Source: Terebella lapidaria
Lineage: Eukaryota > Annelida > Polychaeta > Terebellida > Terebellidae
Direction of reading: 5' to 3'
DNA length: 64,000 nt
NCBI GenBank assembly: GCA_949152475.1
Contig: OX424560.1
Span: 6,076,001-6,140,000 of the forward strand
Each line of letters opens with the position of its first letter. The stretch's first letter is position 1. The notes beneath the pieces were generated by a model, which was not told the DNA's origin, ran no database searches, and worked only from the letters and a program-made list of their open reading frames with translations. Made by a program: the position numbers and the translations under genes. Positions 35,205 through 46,739 of this stretch are shown one piece after another.

Positions 35205-35650
35205 GGGGCGTATCTAGAAATTCCAGAAAGGGGGGGGGGGGGGGGCACAAAAATAAAATTGAGTGGATGGTCCGAGCGAGGCACGCGCGCAGCGAGTCCC
35301 AAGTGACTGGGGGTCTGGGGCCCGCTTAAGCCCCCCCCCCCCCCAGACGCTTAAGGGCCCCCAGAAGCCCAACGCTTTTTGGCGCTTACTGGTGCTTTGT
35401 AGCCCTATTCTGGGTACATATTACCCTTGGCGAGTGCAGCAAGTCCCAAGCGGCCGGGGGTCAGAAGCCAAGTGCTTTTTGGCGTTTGCTGGTGTATTCT
35501 AGCCCTATTTTGGGTACATATTACCATTGGTGCAGGGAGGGACAGGGGCACAGTCTCTCTAAAGAGGGGGCATACAAACATCATTTTGTCGGAGAGGGGG
35601 GGGGGGGGGCACGTGCCCCCTGTAAATTCTTATCAGCCCCTTGTTCAGGA
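35205..35650. repeat. Interspersed repeat of the CAGGGGCGTA type with G runs
   Basis: Opens CAGGGGCGTATCTAGAAATT, followed by long G and C runs and repeats of TTTTGGCGCTTACTGGTG with TAGCCCTATTCTGGGTACAT (35,370 and 35,480). Non-coding repeats of this look are common in marine invertebrates. Frames across it are products of the homopolymer runs. Confidence 0.5.
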
Positions 35651-36428
35651 TTCAGTTTCTCGTATATTGTTTTACAATGGGAACAGCATTTACTTTCTCT
35701 TCTCGGATATATTTTTGTGTTGTTAACGAGAATGGGTGCCGGACATTTGTAGACAAAAGTCCACCACCATAGCTGTAACATTTATGATATATATATTCTT
35801 GCGGAATACCTTTGCAATTTCATGTTCTTGTGTTTTGTGCATATGCATATCCCTCACGACATGTTTTAACGTGATAATTTGTAACAAAAGACACAAACAC
35901 GGGAAGGAATATATGCTATTTTTCCTCTAAACTCACAAATCTAGCACTTCTTATCTCCGGATTTACCAATAGGGCTGGAAAGCGGAAGTACTGATCGATG
36001 ACAAATTCCAATGAATTTATTCGGACTGTGGATAAGCACCTGACACCTCACTATCTTTTAACATGGGGGTGCATTTAATATGGTGATTTTAAGTATATAA
36101 ACGATGTCTTTAGTGTATTTTAGTAGCCATACACGATGAAGATATACAAAAACTTATGTAAAAGATAAAAATTGTCCAATTCCAAAACATATCCAAGCTT
36201 CGAAGAGGCACTGAAAAAAACGGCACTTCGAATAAAGCCATGCGGTAGCAAAATTGCCGGCAGACGGCCTGTTATTCTAATGAACTTTGACATCCTTGCT
36301 TTGTACTTTCGCTAAAGTTATTTGACACAAGACATGTTATTTCAGCAGTTATTGACGTTGTTAGAAATGGGCGAAAATTGGGTTTATCCCCGGCGACGCC
36401 TTATTCACGAATATTTCATTGGAATTTA
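35651..36428. other. No gene seen
   Basis: AT-rich, no domain, no clear repeat apart from the element ends on either side. Confidence 0.4.
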
Positions 36429-37260
36429 TTACCGATCATACTTCTGCTTTCCAGCCCTATAATAGATGTCTCTACGTCTAACTGCACGACCCAACTCATC
36501 CCACAGATGCTGTATGGGGTTGAGATCAGGACTCAACACTGGTGGTCTCAGGACGTTCACATCTAGTTCCTCCAAGAATGTCGCCGATACGTAAACTATG
36601 TGAGTCGGGGCATTATCATCTTTCATCAAATAACCTACGCGCCCAGCGAAGCATATTCTATTCTAGAATAGGTCTATATTCTAGAATAGGTACGTTTGCG
36701 TCCAAAATAACCAGTTCACTTTTCTCAAGGGCACAGAAAGTCCACATACGTTGACAGAACCACAGCGACTTGCAACTCGATTTTAGACATTACATGGTGA
36801 ACTCTCCTCCCATCATTGACCAGTTGCTGGATACATGTACATTCGGGCGACCAGCCCATTCTTTCCTCAAGGTGTGACTGTCACACGATCGGGATCGATC
36901 CTAAACAGCTGATCTGTGCAGAACACGGTTTTCTTGCTCAGTGGTGCACGATCGACACATACGGTTTTCAGCTATCGCTTAAAACGTAGGTGCCATTGCT
37001 GAGCAGTGAGATTCCCATACTGTCTAGCCCAGGCCAAACGGCCCCTTCGGTTTCTCTGTGTAAGCTTTGGTTTGAGGACAGCTATACGAGATCCGTAGAT
37101 CCTCATTTGGAGCAATCTGCCATTGACCGTTCATCTGGATACATGTACATTTGCGCAACAAGCCCATTCCGTCCTCAAGGTGTCACACGATTGGGATCGA
37201 TCCTGAACAGCTAATCTGAGTATAACACGGTTTTGTGGCTCAGTAGTGGCACGTGGCCTA
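36429..37260 (-). pseudogene. Decayed Tc1/mariner transposase
   Basis: The minus strand at 36,629-36,429 codes KDDNAPTHIVYVSATFLEEL, then VLSPDLNPIQHLWDELGRAV, the catalytic C-terminal part of a Tc1-type DDE transposase (second Asp in DNAPTH, SPDLNPIEHLWDELGR block). The expected upstream part lies to the right but is broken; a stretch around CACACGATCGGGATCGATCC occurs twice (36,885 and 37,190), with ATACATGTACATT, suggesting an internal duplication. Inverted ends not found. Confidence 0.75.
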
Positions 37261-37767
37261 CCAGTAGATTGCCTGTACAATTTGACAGCATTTCATTTCA
37301 TAAGAACCTGCACACATTGGAAAAAAATACTGATCAGAAAAACAATCTACCTACCTTAGACAGGCGATATTACACCGCAACACATCTGTAAAGTTTGACG
37401 CCAGCTCTCTGGGGCGCATGCGCCCGCCGTCCCAGGCACACCTGGGAACGAAGGCCATGGGAGCTGCACAACGAACAGGGGCACATGGGCGCCTTGCTGG
37501 CCGGACCTGCCGACGGTCAATCACAGGAATAGAACCCTGGATAGGCCGACGGACTGCCAGAGCCTGTACGTACCACCTCGAGGTAGGGCCTTCAGCTCAA
37601 CATGCAAGCAAAGGCCTTTCCCCTGAGGCGGCCTACAAATTGGTTGTCATCAGGAGTATGTTCCTCCCTAGCCTGAACGGGAACGGGAGCTGCTAGTTGC
37701 ACTCAACATCATGCCCTCTGGCAATCAGGAAGACCAAACTCCGATTCCCAGTCCACACGATGGAAAT
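37261..37767. other. Unassigned, GC-richer stretch
   Basis: 37,418-37,696 is open on the plus strand (GIEPWIGRRTARACTYHLEV) but has no recognised domain. It ends against the first 364-bp satellite unit. Confidence 0.3.
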
Positions 37768-39520
37768 GTAAGTATCAATCTATTACCACCAATACAGCCA
37801 AATTTTGATGATTCCAATAACAAACGTAAAATACAACATTTTGCAATAGAAACAAAGCCCAACCAAATACTTTATCAAAAGACACACTGGCGTCATCAGG
37901 GGCAGACAGTGTGGTAAATGTAGTTGTTTCTACTGTACACCTGATGGAATTAGTATACAACTGCCCAACAACCTATGAAAACAATTTACAGATCCGAAAC
38001 AAACCCCATGGAATAGATATATGACAAGTACATAGGTACCAAATCACAAGCCAAAAGGCAACTGAGTTGATGGTATCCTCGGGGCCAGAATTAACGTCCA
38101 CCAGCAGTGACACTGGCTCAGTGGTATGAATGTAAGTATCAATCTATTACCACCAATACAGCCAAATTTTGATGATTCCAATAACAAACGTCAACATTTT
38201 GCAATAGAAACAAAGCCCAACCAAATACTTTATCAAAAGACACACTGGCATCACCAGGGGCAGACAGTGTGGTAAATGTAGTTGTTTCTACTGTACACCT
38301 GATGGAATTAGTATACAACTGCCCAACAACCTATGAAAACAATTTACAGATCCGAAACAAACCCCATGGAATAGATATATGACAAGTACATAGGTACCAA
38401 ATCACAAGCCAAAAGGCAACTGAGTTGATGGTATCCTCGGGGACAGAATTAACGTCCACCAGCAGTGACACCGGCTCAGTGGTATGAATGTAAGTATCAA
38501 TCTATTACCACCAATACAGCCAAATTTTGATGATTCCAATAACAAACGTAAAATACAACATTTTGCAAAAGAAACAAAGCCCAACCAAATACTTTATCAA
38601 AAGACACACTGGCGTCATCAGGGGCAGACAGTGTGGTAAATGTAGTTGTTTCTACTGTACACCTGATGGAATTAGTATACAACTGCCCAACAACCTATGA
38701 AAACAATTTACAGATCCGAAACAAACCCCATGGAATAGATATATGACAAGTACATAGGTACCAAATCACAAGCCAAAAGGCAACTGAGTTGATGGTATCC
38801 TCGGGGACAGAATTAACGTCCACAAGCAGTGACACCGGCTCAGTGGTATGAATGTAAGTGTCAATCTATTACCACCAATACAGCCAAATTTTGAGGATTC
38901 CAACAACAAACGTAAAATACAACATTTTGCAATAGAAACAAAGCCCAACCAAATACTTTATCAAAAGACACACTGGCGTCATCAGGGGCAGACAGTGTGG
39001 TAAATGTAGTTGTTTCTACTGTACACCTGATGGAATTAGTATACAACTGCCCAACAACCTATGAAAACAATTTACAGATCCGAAACAAACCCCATGGAAT
39101 AGATATATGACAAGTACATAGGTACCAAATCACAAGCCAAAAGGCAACTGAGTTGATGGTATCCTCGGGGACAGAATTAACGTCCACCAGCAGTGACACC
39201 GGCTCAGTGGTATGAATGTAAGTATCAATCTATTACCACCAATACAGCCAAATTTTGACGATTCCAATAACAAACGTGAAATACAACATTTTGCAATAGA
39301 AACAAAGCCCAACCAAATACTTTATCAAAAGACACACTGGCGTCATCAGGGGCAGACAGTGTGGTAAATGTAGTTGTTTCTACTGTACACCTGATGGAAT
39401 TAGTATACAACTGCCCAACAACCTATGAAAACAATTTACAGATCCGAAACAAACCCCATGGAATAGATATATGACAAGTACATAGGTACCAAATCACAAG
39501 CCAAAAGGCAACTGAGTTGA
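37768..39520. repeat. 364-bp satellite family, array II (about 4.8 copies)
   Basis: Unit starts at 37,768, 38,132, 38,490, 38,854 and 39,218 (periods 364, 358, 364, 364); ends at 39,520. Units are about 98% identical. Each opens GTAAGTATCAATCTATTACC. Each has a minus-strand frame with TLSAPDDASVSFDKVFG then a hydrophobic run (WALFLLQNVVFYVCYW), which could be the remains of a transmembrane exon. The plus strand has MVSSGTELTSTSSDTGSV followed by GTATGA, like the exon at 63,790-63,876. Confidence 0.92.
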
Positions 39521-40436
39521 TCATACTCATCTTACTAGAAATAGTGGAACCCATGGATATTTAATAAACGTCACTATGGTCACGAGACCTTCGAATCAGA
39601 AGGGTACTGAATATAGAGTACGAGCGTGGTCAAAACACCTGTCTTGATTTGTGGGCAAATTCGACACAATAAATTTAACACATCACATATTGTATACATT
39701 TACAGAATTGAATAGTAATACAGACTACAAAACACAATGTAATAGCAGCGTTCGCTTCAGTTGTTACAGGCGTGATAGCAAACAGAACATTGAAATATGT
39801 GAATAGGCCTAATATCAATAACTTATTCTATTTATTATCTCTTGTTAAGACAATCGAAAAGATGTAACGTGTAGTGCCATTGTCAGTGTGGACTGAAATC
39901 TTGAGATGGGACGAAGTCTCTATTGCAGAAGATCTGGTTGCGGTATGGGTAGATCCCCGAGCACTGGAATTCATCTATCGCATTCACCATGGTTGCTGCT
40001 TTCAGTTCTCGAATTGCTTCACCATGTTGTTCACCGTCCTGTTTTCTCAAACAAGATTGACATCGGGCAATACACAGTGCAGTCCATAGGTGGAAGGCGA
40101 TGCATCGTTCGGGAAGGCAATGTTAACAAAATTATGTTACATGTATGTGCCGCTGCATACTCGATGGTTTCCAATGATCTATGTGAAGCACGAACTTAGC
40201 CTGCAGGAGCAGAATAGCCATGGTGATACTTGTTGTGCGACTGATGCTGGTCGGCTCACGAACTTTGGTCGCGATCTTTAGGTGTCTTGCAAGGAAAATT
40301 CTCAGCCATCAGTTCTCTGCCTCGTTCTCTGGAACATTTTCGACATGTCAAAAGCCAGTCACTTCAAATAAATAATTATAAGACCATAAAACAGCGAATC
40401 CATCCGAATACAGAACGTTGCAATGTTCTTTTCTAT
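39521..40436. other. No recognised gene
   Basis: Overlapping plus-strand frames at 39,874-40,199 have no known motif. No repeat identified. Confidence 0.3.
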
Positions 40437-40505
40437 GTAAGTATCAATATAATACCACCAATACAGTCAGAATTTGATGATGCCATTAACAAACGTAAAA
40501 TATAA
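40437..40505. repeat. 364-bp satellite family, fragment
   Basis: ATGTAAGTATCAATATAATACC to AACAAACGTAAAATATA; only the first 70 bases of a unit. Confidence 0.8.
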
Positions 40506-40534
40506 TTATCTCTGCAAAGAAAACTAGTACATAC

Positions 40535-40620
40535 CTGCCTCGGGAGGACATGACGCGTAAGGGTGGTTCATATAATCTGGAACGTGTTGACAGCCTTTCT
40601 CAGTGGCATTCATTCTCAAA
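40535..40620 (-). other. Candidate tail exon with a tyrosine motif
   Basis: Minus strand: AG at 40,622-40,621, then 86 bases coding LRMNATEKGCQHVPDYMNHP, then YASCPPEA, and a good donor GTATGTAC. It ends in phase 1, the phase used by all short exons at 20,258-21,638, and lies next to a 364-bp unit, as those do. DYMNHPYAS could be a phosphotyrosine docking site; that is inference. Confidence 0.4.
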
Positions 40621-40829
40621 CTGACATCATTGCCAACTTCAAACTATTGCTGCTCCAGGGAGACTGGGTTGTCTAAATACAATGTATTGTGTATGAAATA
40701 ATGGCGTTCACAATATCTCAATCAAATCCAATATGCCCAGTCAAACAGACATTTTAATGATAAATTCATGTATACATGTACTTATTTAGTTGATTACTGT
40801 CGAAAATATCAAAGAATCGCGAATAGAAC

Positions 40830-41251
40830 ACTATACTTATAGCTCTCAGCGAATGGAAAGTTGAATGAAATCCCCTGTGGGAAATCGTGTGGTTGTTACT
40901 GTTACAAAGTGTGGTTGCTTAGCATGAAGAGAACATATTTATGTCCTCTGTACAATAAATTCATCGAAACTGTGAATTGATACCAGAGGGAAGAGTTAGA
41001 ATGCTACTGATGAATTCACTTTTCATAGAGCTATAATGTCGGAGTACATTCCCAACTTGGATTTTTATACAAATTCTGGCGTTTGTGGAGGTGAAATCAT
41101 TGTTCACGTTGATATTTATCAGAATTCCACATTCCAATCATAAAGCCTAGAACTTCATCTCATCTACCAGCTGGCTTAGTCACGACAGCTTCCATGGAGA
41201 CACCAACCTTCACATATAGAAACAATCTGTTCTTGGTCCGAATGTATTTAT
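40830..41251 (-). repeat. Fragment of the A/B/C family
   Basis: Diverged counterpart of about 32,650-33,090, ending at GAATGTATTTA where the LINE 3' end begins. A short continuation of the family is seen past the LINE at 44,875-44,910 (TTGGTTTGCTTTGTACTTGG). Confidence 0.65.
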
Positions 41252-41537
41252 TTTGATTTGATTTGATTTATTTCATCACCAAACATCAGTGATACAAACA
41301 ATAAAATACATGTACATAAAAGGAAAATATATATGACAGAATAAATAGGATGATCATGATTTATGATGATGAGGAGCACTAAAAAGACACCAGAAAACAC
41401 ATCTGAGAACGCCTTATTTCCATAGTGGACCTCGGAGATTTATGAACACATGATGACACGCGGACCGTTATGAAGAAAAATAGACCAGAAAATATATAGT
41501 GAGAGCAGTGTTGTTAACAACCATTACTTTGTGACAA

Positions 41538-42599
41538 TCAATGATGCATGGTTTCACTTTGGAGATAAGCCTTACAGCTAGACTTGAACACATTTTTAGA
41601 CTCAGACTTATATTGTCTTATATTGTTAGGCAATTGGTTCCATGATTTAACAGCACCGAAAATGAAAGATTTGGAACCGAATGATTTACACCGAGGAATG
41701 ATGTATGACAAGTCCCTGTTTCGGGTACCATAAGAGTGACTAAGAGGTTCAACTTTACAGAGATAGGTAGGTGCAGTTTTGTTATGAATGCTGAACATCT
41801 GATTGAGGGCTAGATATTCCACACGTCTTGACACATTCAACCACTTTAGTTTATTTAGTTCCCCATAACCAACACTTTGTCTGGGGTGGAGATTTAATAC
41901 AAAACGAACAATTTTATTTTGGGCAGTTTGTAGTTTGGTTTTGATTCTTTGACTTAGACCATTATACCAGGCATTGCAAGCATAATCAAAGATAGGTAAC
42001 ACAAGAGCAGAAGACAACATTTTTCTGGTTTTCATATCTAAGCAAACTTGTTTTCTGAACAAAAATTTGATTCTGGCGTTAAGTTTTTTAACAATATTGT
42101 TACCCATTGTATAGTGAGACATATCTTGGTCTAGGTGAACACCGAGATATTTTACGATACCCGTTGATTTGATTTCAGTACCATTACAACTAATTTTGAG
42201 AGAATGACATTTTGATAACCTTATTTTGGATGCGAATAGGATGCTTTCTGTTTTACCTAGATGCAATGAGAGTTTGTTTTCTTCTAGCCATGAGCTTAGA
42301 GACTGTAACTCAGCACTCAACCTTTCTTGTATAACAGTTGGATCTTTGTGACTTACAACTAAAGCCGAGTCGTCAGCGTACAGATGTAGGTTACAATTTA
42401 CAGCGTTCACCATATCATTGACATACACCGTGAACAATAGAGGTCCCAGGATGAACCCTTGAGGGACCCCACAAGCGACACTTTCGTCTGAAGTGTGGTT
42501 ATTACATATATGGACACATTGTTTCCGATCAGATAGGTATGATTTAAACCAATTTACAGAGAGAGCATTTAGACCCAAAGCTTTGATCAACCGTGTCAA
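41538..42599 (-). pseudogene. LINE ORF2, RT catalytic part and C-terminus
   Basis: 353 codons with GVPQGFILGPLLFTVYVNDM, the catalytic YADD at residues 74-77, and the thumb and C-terminal region (KYLGVHLDQDMS, YACNAWYNGLSQ, SHSYGTRNRDLSY, KSWNQLPNNIR). It starts after AFDTVD in another frame; the usual HxxLLxKL stretch is missing, so a small deletion accompanies the frameshift. Confidence 0.9.
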
Positions 42600-42727
42600 A
42601 CGCCTTTTGTAAATCGATTAACACTACACCAGTATATAGACCGTTATCCATGTTAAATCTGATACTATCAGTTAGATGAATGAGAGTGGTATCAGTGGAG
42701 TGACCTTTGCGGAAGCCAGATTGGAAA

Positions 42728-44761
42728 TCATACACGAGCAGATAGGTAGTCATACAATTGATCAAATACTATCCTTTCCAGGACTTTAGACACAACCGGC
42801 AAAACAGATACAGGTCTGTAATTACCTTCGTAACTTTTATCACCCTTTTTATACAGTGGAACGACTTTCGCTGATTTAAAATTAGTTGGAACCTTTGAGG
42901 TTCTAAGTGACAGATTGATGATATACGTTACAGGGCACGTTATGACTGATGCACCATCTTTGACAAATTTGGCAGAGATATTATCGTTACCAGTGGCTTT
43001 ACTGATATTTAATTTTTGCAACAACTTTTCAACAGCATTTTCAGACACAGGTATAAGTTTGAAACTGTTTGACTGAACACCTTTGCTACTATAGAAGTTA
43101 CAAACCTTTTGATAATCGAACATGCGTTTTGGTAATTTATCGACCAGTGTACTGGCGACATTACAAAAGTACTGGTTGAACTTATTTGCTACATATTGAG
43201 GATTATGACACACTTCACCATTTTCATCGGTCAAACCAATGGTGGTTTTATTGTTGGATTTACCAGGAAGTCCTAGACCTTTAACTACTTTCCATAACTT
43301 GCCAACGTTTTTTGTCTCAGATATCTTTTCTAATACATAGTTCCTTTTTGCCTTCCTAATAGTTTTCTGTGTTTCATTGCGTATTTTTTTTAATTCGCTG
43401 TACAAATCGTTACCTCCTTGTTTTCTGAATTTGAACCATGCTTTGTCTCTTTTGCTGATCATTTCAAGTATTTCACCGGTGAAACAGGGCTCACTGTTTT
43501 GCTTTAGTCTAACATTTTTTAGTGGTGCGACACTATCTACCACTTCGCGGAAAAGTTTAGTGAAACGTTCCCATGCTTTACAAACATTTTCTTCATTGAT
43601 TACATCAAACCAGTTAACTTGTGACAGTTTAGTTCTGAGAATATCAGCAGAATAGTTCCTCATGGACCTAATCTGAGCAACATTGTGCCTTTTGAACTGA
43701 CCTTTTGAAATCTTTCTAGTGCAAAAAATTACAGAATGGTCGCTGATACAATATGATAGTACACCATGTTGCGTTACTTTATCAGGGTCTGACACGAAAA
43801 TCAAATCTAATAGAGTCGTGGAAGTGTTCGTCACACGAGTCGGTTCGTTTATCAACTGTCGAAGATCGAAAGTGTTCAGGAATTGCTGGAGCGTGGATAA
43901 CAGTGAGTTCTTGTTGGTCGCGAGAACATCAGTGTTGAAATCCCCGAAGATGTACGTTTCCTGCTGGATGAATGTAGGTGAATTTATCAGCAAGAGTTCG
44001 AGTTTGTTGTAAAACGATGAATCTTTGGGCGGTCTATATCCTACCCCGATGAGAATAGGCTTTGTTTTCGGTAATAAAATGTCAATTGCTAAAAACTCGG
44101 TGTCATCGCTTCGGAGGTCTTCCCTTAGGTTGAAATGAAGATCTGATCTCACGTACAGGCAGACCCCTCCACCCGTACGGCACCGATCCCGACGTACCAG
44201 GCCATATCCAGGGATGCTCACTTCCCCGTCAGGTACCGTGTCATCGAGCCAGGACTCGGTGATCGCTATGGCAGCAGCGTTGGATGAGCTGGCAAGAATT
44301 TTTAGTTCATCAATTTTTGGAATGAGGCTTCTGGCATTAGAGTGTATGAAATGCAATCCGCGTTGCTGGAAACAATCGAATTGTTCAAAGTCAAACTCAC
44401 GATTTTCATGATGTGGGTTTTCCGCCGTGTTTTCGCCATTATCTGTCCCGATGTCGTTCTCCACGTCGAGCACACCGTCAACGTCTGGTAGACTGGACAG
44501 CACACACGATTGGCACAGGAATGGGATATTCGTGGATCCGACATGATATTGTTCGCTTGATACATCTGACTGGCATGCGAGATGTGTCCATTGTGCGCAG
44601 TCATCGCACTCGATCGCCCGACTGTTCGCTCTGACGGCTTTTGAACAAAGAGTGCAGGGGTATTTTGGCGCTCTTTTCGGCCCGGGCCCGGGGTTCTGAG
44701 ATATATCCCCACAGAGCAGCAGAGTCATGTGATGAATTGAACGTAACCAAAATATTAACAA
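42728..44761 (-). pseudogene. LINE ORF2, first part: 2A-like, PHD, endonuclease, start of RT
   Basis: 677 codons. Residues 18-26 are GDISQNPGP, close to the 2A consensus DxExNPGP. Residues 36-86 hold a complete C4HC3 PHD finger (C36, C39, C52, C55, H60, C63, C83, C86). An apurinic-type endonuclease follows: FIHSNARSLIPKIDELK, ITESWLDD, GGGVCLYVRSD, FGDFNTD and SDHSVIF. The RT begins around residue 570 with SKATGNDNISAKFVKDGA and YRPVSVLPVVSKVLERIVF, then the frame is lost at SARV. The short frame 42,544-42,765 carries the next RT piece (QSGFRKGHSTDTTLIHLTD, LIDLQKAFDTVD). Confidence 0.9.
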
Positions 44762-44770
44762 TTTTTAGAA

Positions 44771-46510
44771 TGATGAATAATAAGATGAGAAGATATCCAC
44801 TGATTCTTCACGTTAGCTATCAGGAGGAATATCCATTCATATTTGTTGTGTACTGATCCGTTTTGAAAAGTTTCCGATTGCTTGGTTTGCTTTGTACTTG
44901 GTAGTAGTATCTCCAACATTGTATCATCCCCCTCAGTTATTATAAATATGCATTATATTGCATAAATTACATTGTTCTTACCGTGTGTCGATTTGGGCTA
45001 AAGTCGATGACATGTGTATTGTACCTTTCAAAAATAATAGTTGCATCAGGAAAAGCATGAGTGATGTTATATCAATTGGATGTACTATTTGGTTTGAAAT
45101 TCCAAGGAGGCTATTTCTGAGTATTCAGTTAATAAAATATGTTTTTCTATTAGGAAGTAGATTCATTCTCTGCCAGATATCTTGTAATGCAGGATTGGAT
45201 GGGCGATATTTTGCAAATAATAGCACAATCACTATTTTTCTGGTATATACAGGCTGCTTGGTGCATACGTTAGTTATTTCATGTTGTATTTTGTGCCGAT
45301 GCATAATCTATACATATACCTTCTACATGACAGGACTTCCTTCGGGCTCACGTGACCATCTTCATTGGATTCCAAAGTATGTACCTGCAATTTATAATTG
45401 CCTTAGCAGTTCCATTCATTTCTTATCCATCCATATACCGTTGTAAGGCCTCTTTCAGTTCAGAGGGATGCTTCTCGAGGAAGAAAAAATGTAAATCTGT
45501 GGCTTAAGAAAGGTCGACGTGTTGTGACATCACATGTTACCTCACAGTTTGGATTCTTTATTATCATCAATGCTATTTCACACATCATTTGATGTATTGG
45601 CTTGATTACCTATTCATTCTCACCGATTTGGCAGAATTGCTATGGTTGGGAGGGCGATCTCTCCCACGAACAAAATGTCGCAAATGCTCTGCTTCACATA
45701 ATGTGTACACGTATAGCCGCCAAAAATAAAACAGCTGATCTGCCAAAATGACCTTGAACCTGTCTCCCCTGTTGGTAAAATTCCATTCATGTACATGCAT
45801 AAATTGGTCTCAATGAATAATGTATTCAAATTTATTAATGATTCAGAAGTGCTTAAAGAATATAAATAAAATACTCAGCAATCTATGAATATTTCTAATG
45901 AGTCCAACCATAGGAACAATGCCAACAGCAAAATGTTTCTCTGTGGCTATCAGTTCATCTAACTCAAGCGGGATCGAGACACATATTTCTGACTTCCCAA
46001 AGCCTTTGGGTAGTACGCATGAGGTACGGATACCATTGAGTACTGCCTTTAGGCAATCAAGTTGTTCTGGCTACAGTTGTGAATGGAAATCGAATTTCTG
46101 CTGGACGGCTTTGAAAGCGTCTTCGAGTTCATCTTGGTAATACATTTTTTTAAAAAAAATCCTTGGTGAATCTGAATTTCCTTCTCAGTGAAGACAATAT
46201 GTTTTACCATTTCTCAATGTCCAAACTGTCTCAATGTCTCACTCACACATTTATATAAAACATCCGTGTCACTGCTTATGTCACAGAACACTTTAGCATC
46301 ATGAACAGGACCAGTGGTGGAGTGTTAACATGTTCCATAGCAGAAAACACACTTGTCTGGTTTTGCCTCTTTGATTCAAACGATTTAAAATGTTTGTGAA
46401 ACAAAAAGTACTCATTTAGATGAGTTTAGCTGTATTTTTGTTAGTTTTGACTGTCAAACAGTGAATATATTTTGTTCGCATCGTGGTACACTTTTCAACG
46501 CTAATGGTTC
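44771..46510. other. No gene recognised; old repeats
   Basis: 44,958-45,446 is open for 162 codons but overlaps the dispersed repeat seen at 35,150 and 46,620 and has no domain. 45,600-46,140 has short frames only. Confidence 0.35.
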
Positions 46511-46512
46511 TT

Positions 46513-46556
46513 CGTCTTTCGGACCTGCGGTCCTCAGCAGGTATTCCCGAAAGACG
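46513..46556. other. Strong two-part hairpin
   Basis: CGTCTTTCGG (46,513-46,522) pairs exactly with CCGAAAGACG (46,547-46,556). Inside, ACCTGC pairs with GCAGGT around an 8-base loop. Sixteen base pairs with a 4-base asymmetric gap. No neighbouring gene explains it. Confidence 0.7.
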
Positions 46557-46739
46557 TGTTTTGTCTACCGACCCTGATGATGGTCTTGTGGCTTGTAACT
46601 GTCAAATTTAATGACTGTCGTGGGGGAAAAGCATGACTGATGTTTTGGTAATTGAACGCACTATTCGGTTTGAAATTCTTTTTGGTCATATCTGAGTATT
46701 CAGTTAAATTTTCTCAAAAACTGTCTAATCAGTTTTGAG

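Larger units (their letters stand above)
41252..44770 (-). mobile_element. CR1-like LINE with 2A-like start and PHD finger
   Basis: Minus-strand non-LTR retrotransposon: 5' end near 44,770, 3' end near 41,252 with a tail of TCAAA repeats and no poly(A). ORF2-type protein with endonuclease and reverse transcriptase. No ORF1 is visible, so the copy is probably 5' truncated. Two frame breaks in the RT region make it dead. Boundaries at the 5' side are not exact; flanking family sequence resumes at about 44,875. Confidence 0.9.

Noticed and set aside
35263-35752. Overlapping plus-strand frames
   Set aside because: They run through homopolymer G and C tracts of an interspersed repeat.
43377-44634. 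Plus-strand frames of 60-97 codons
   Set aside because: Antisense shadows of the LINE.
44958-45446. 162-codon plus-strand frame
   Set aside because: Overlaps a dispersed repeat found at 35 and 46.6 kb; no motif.
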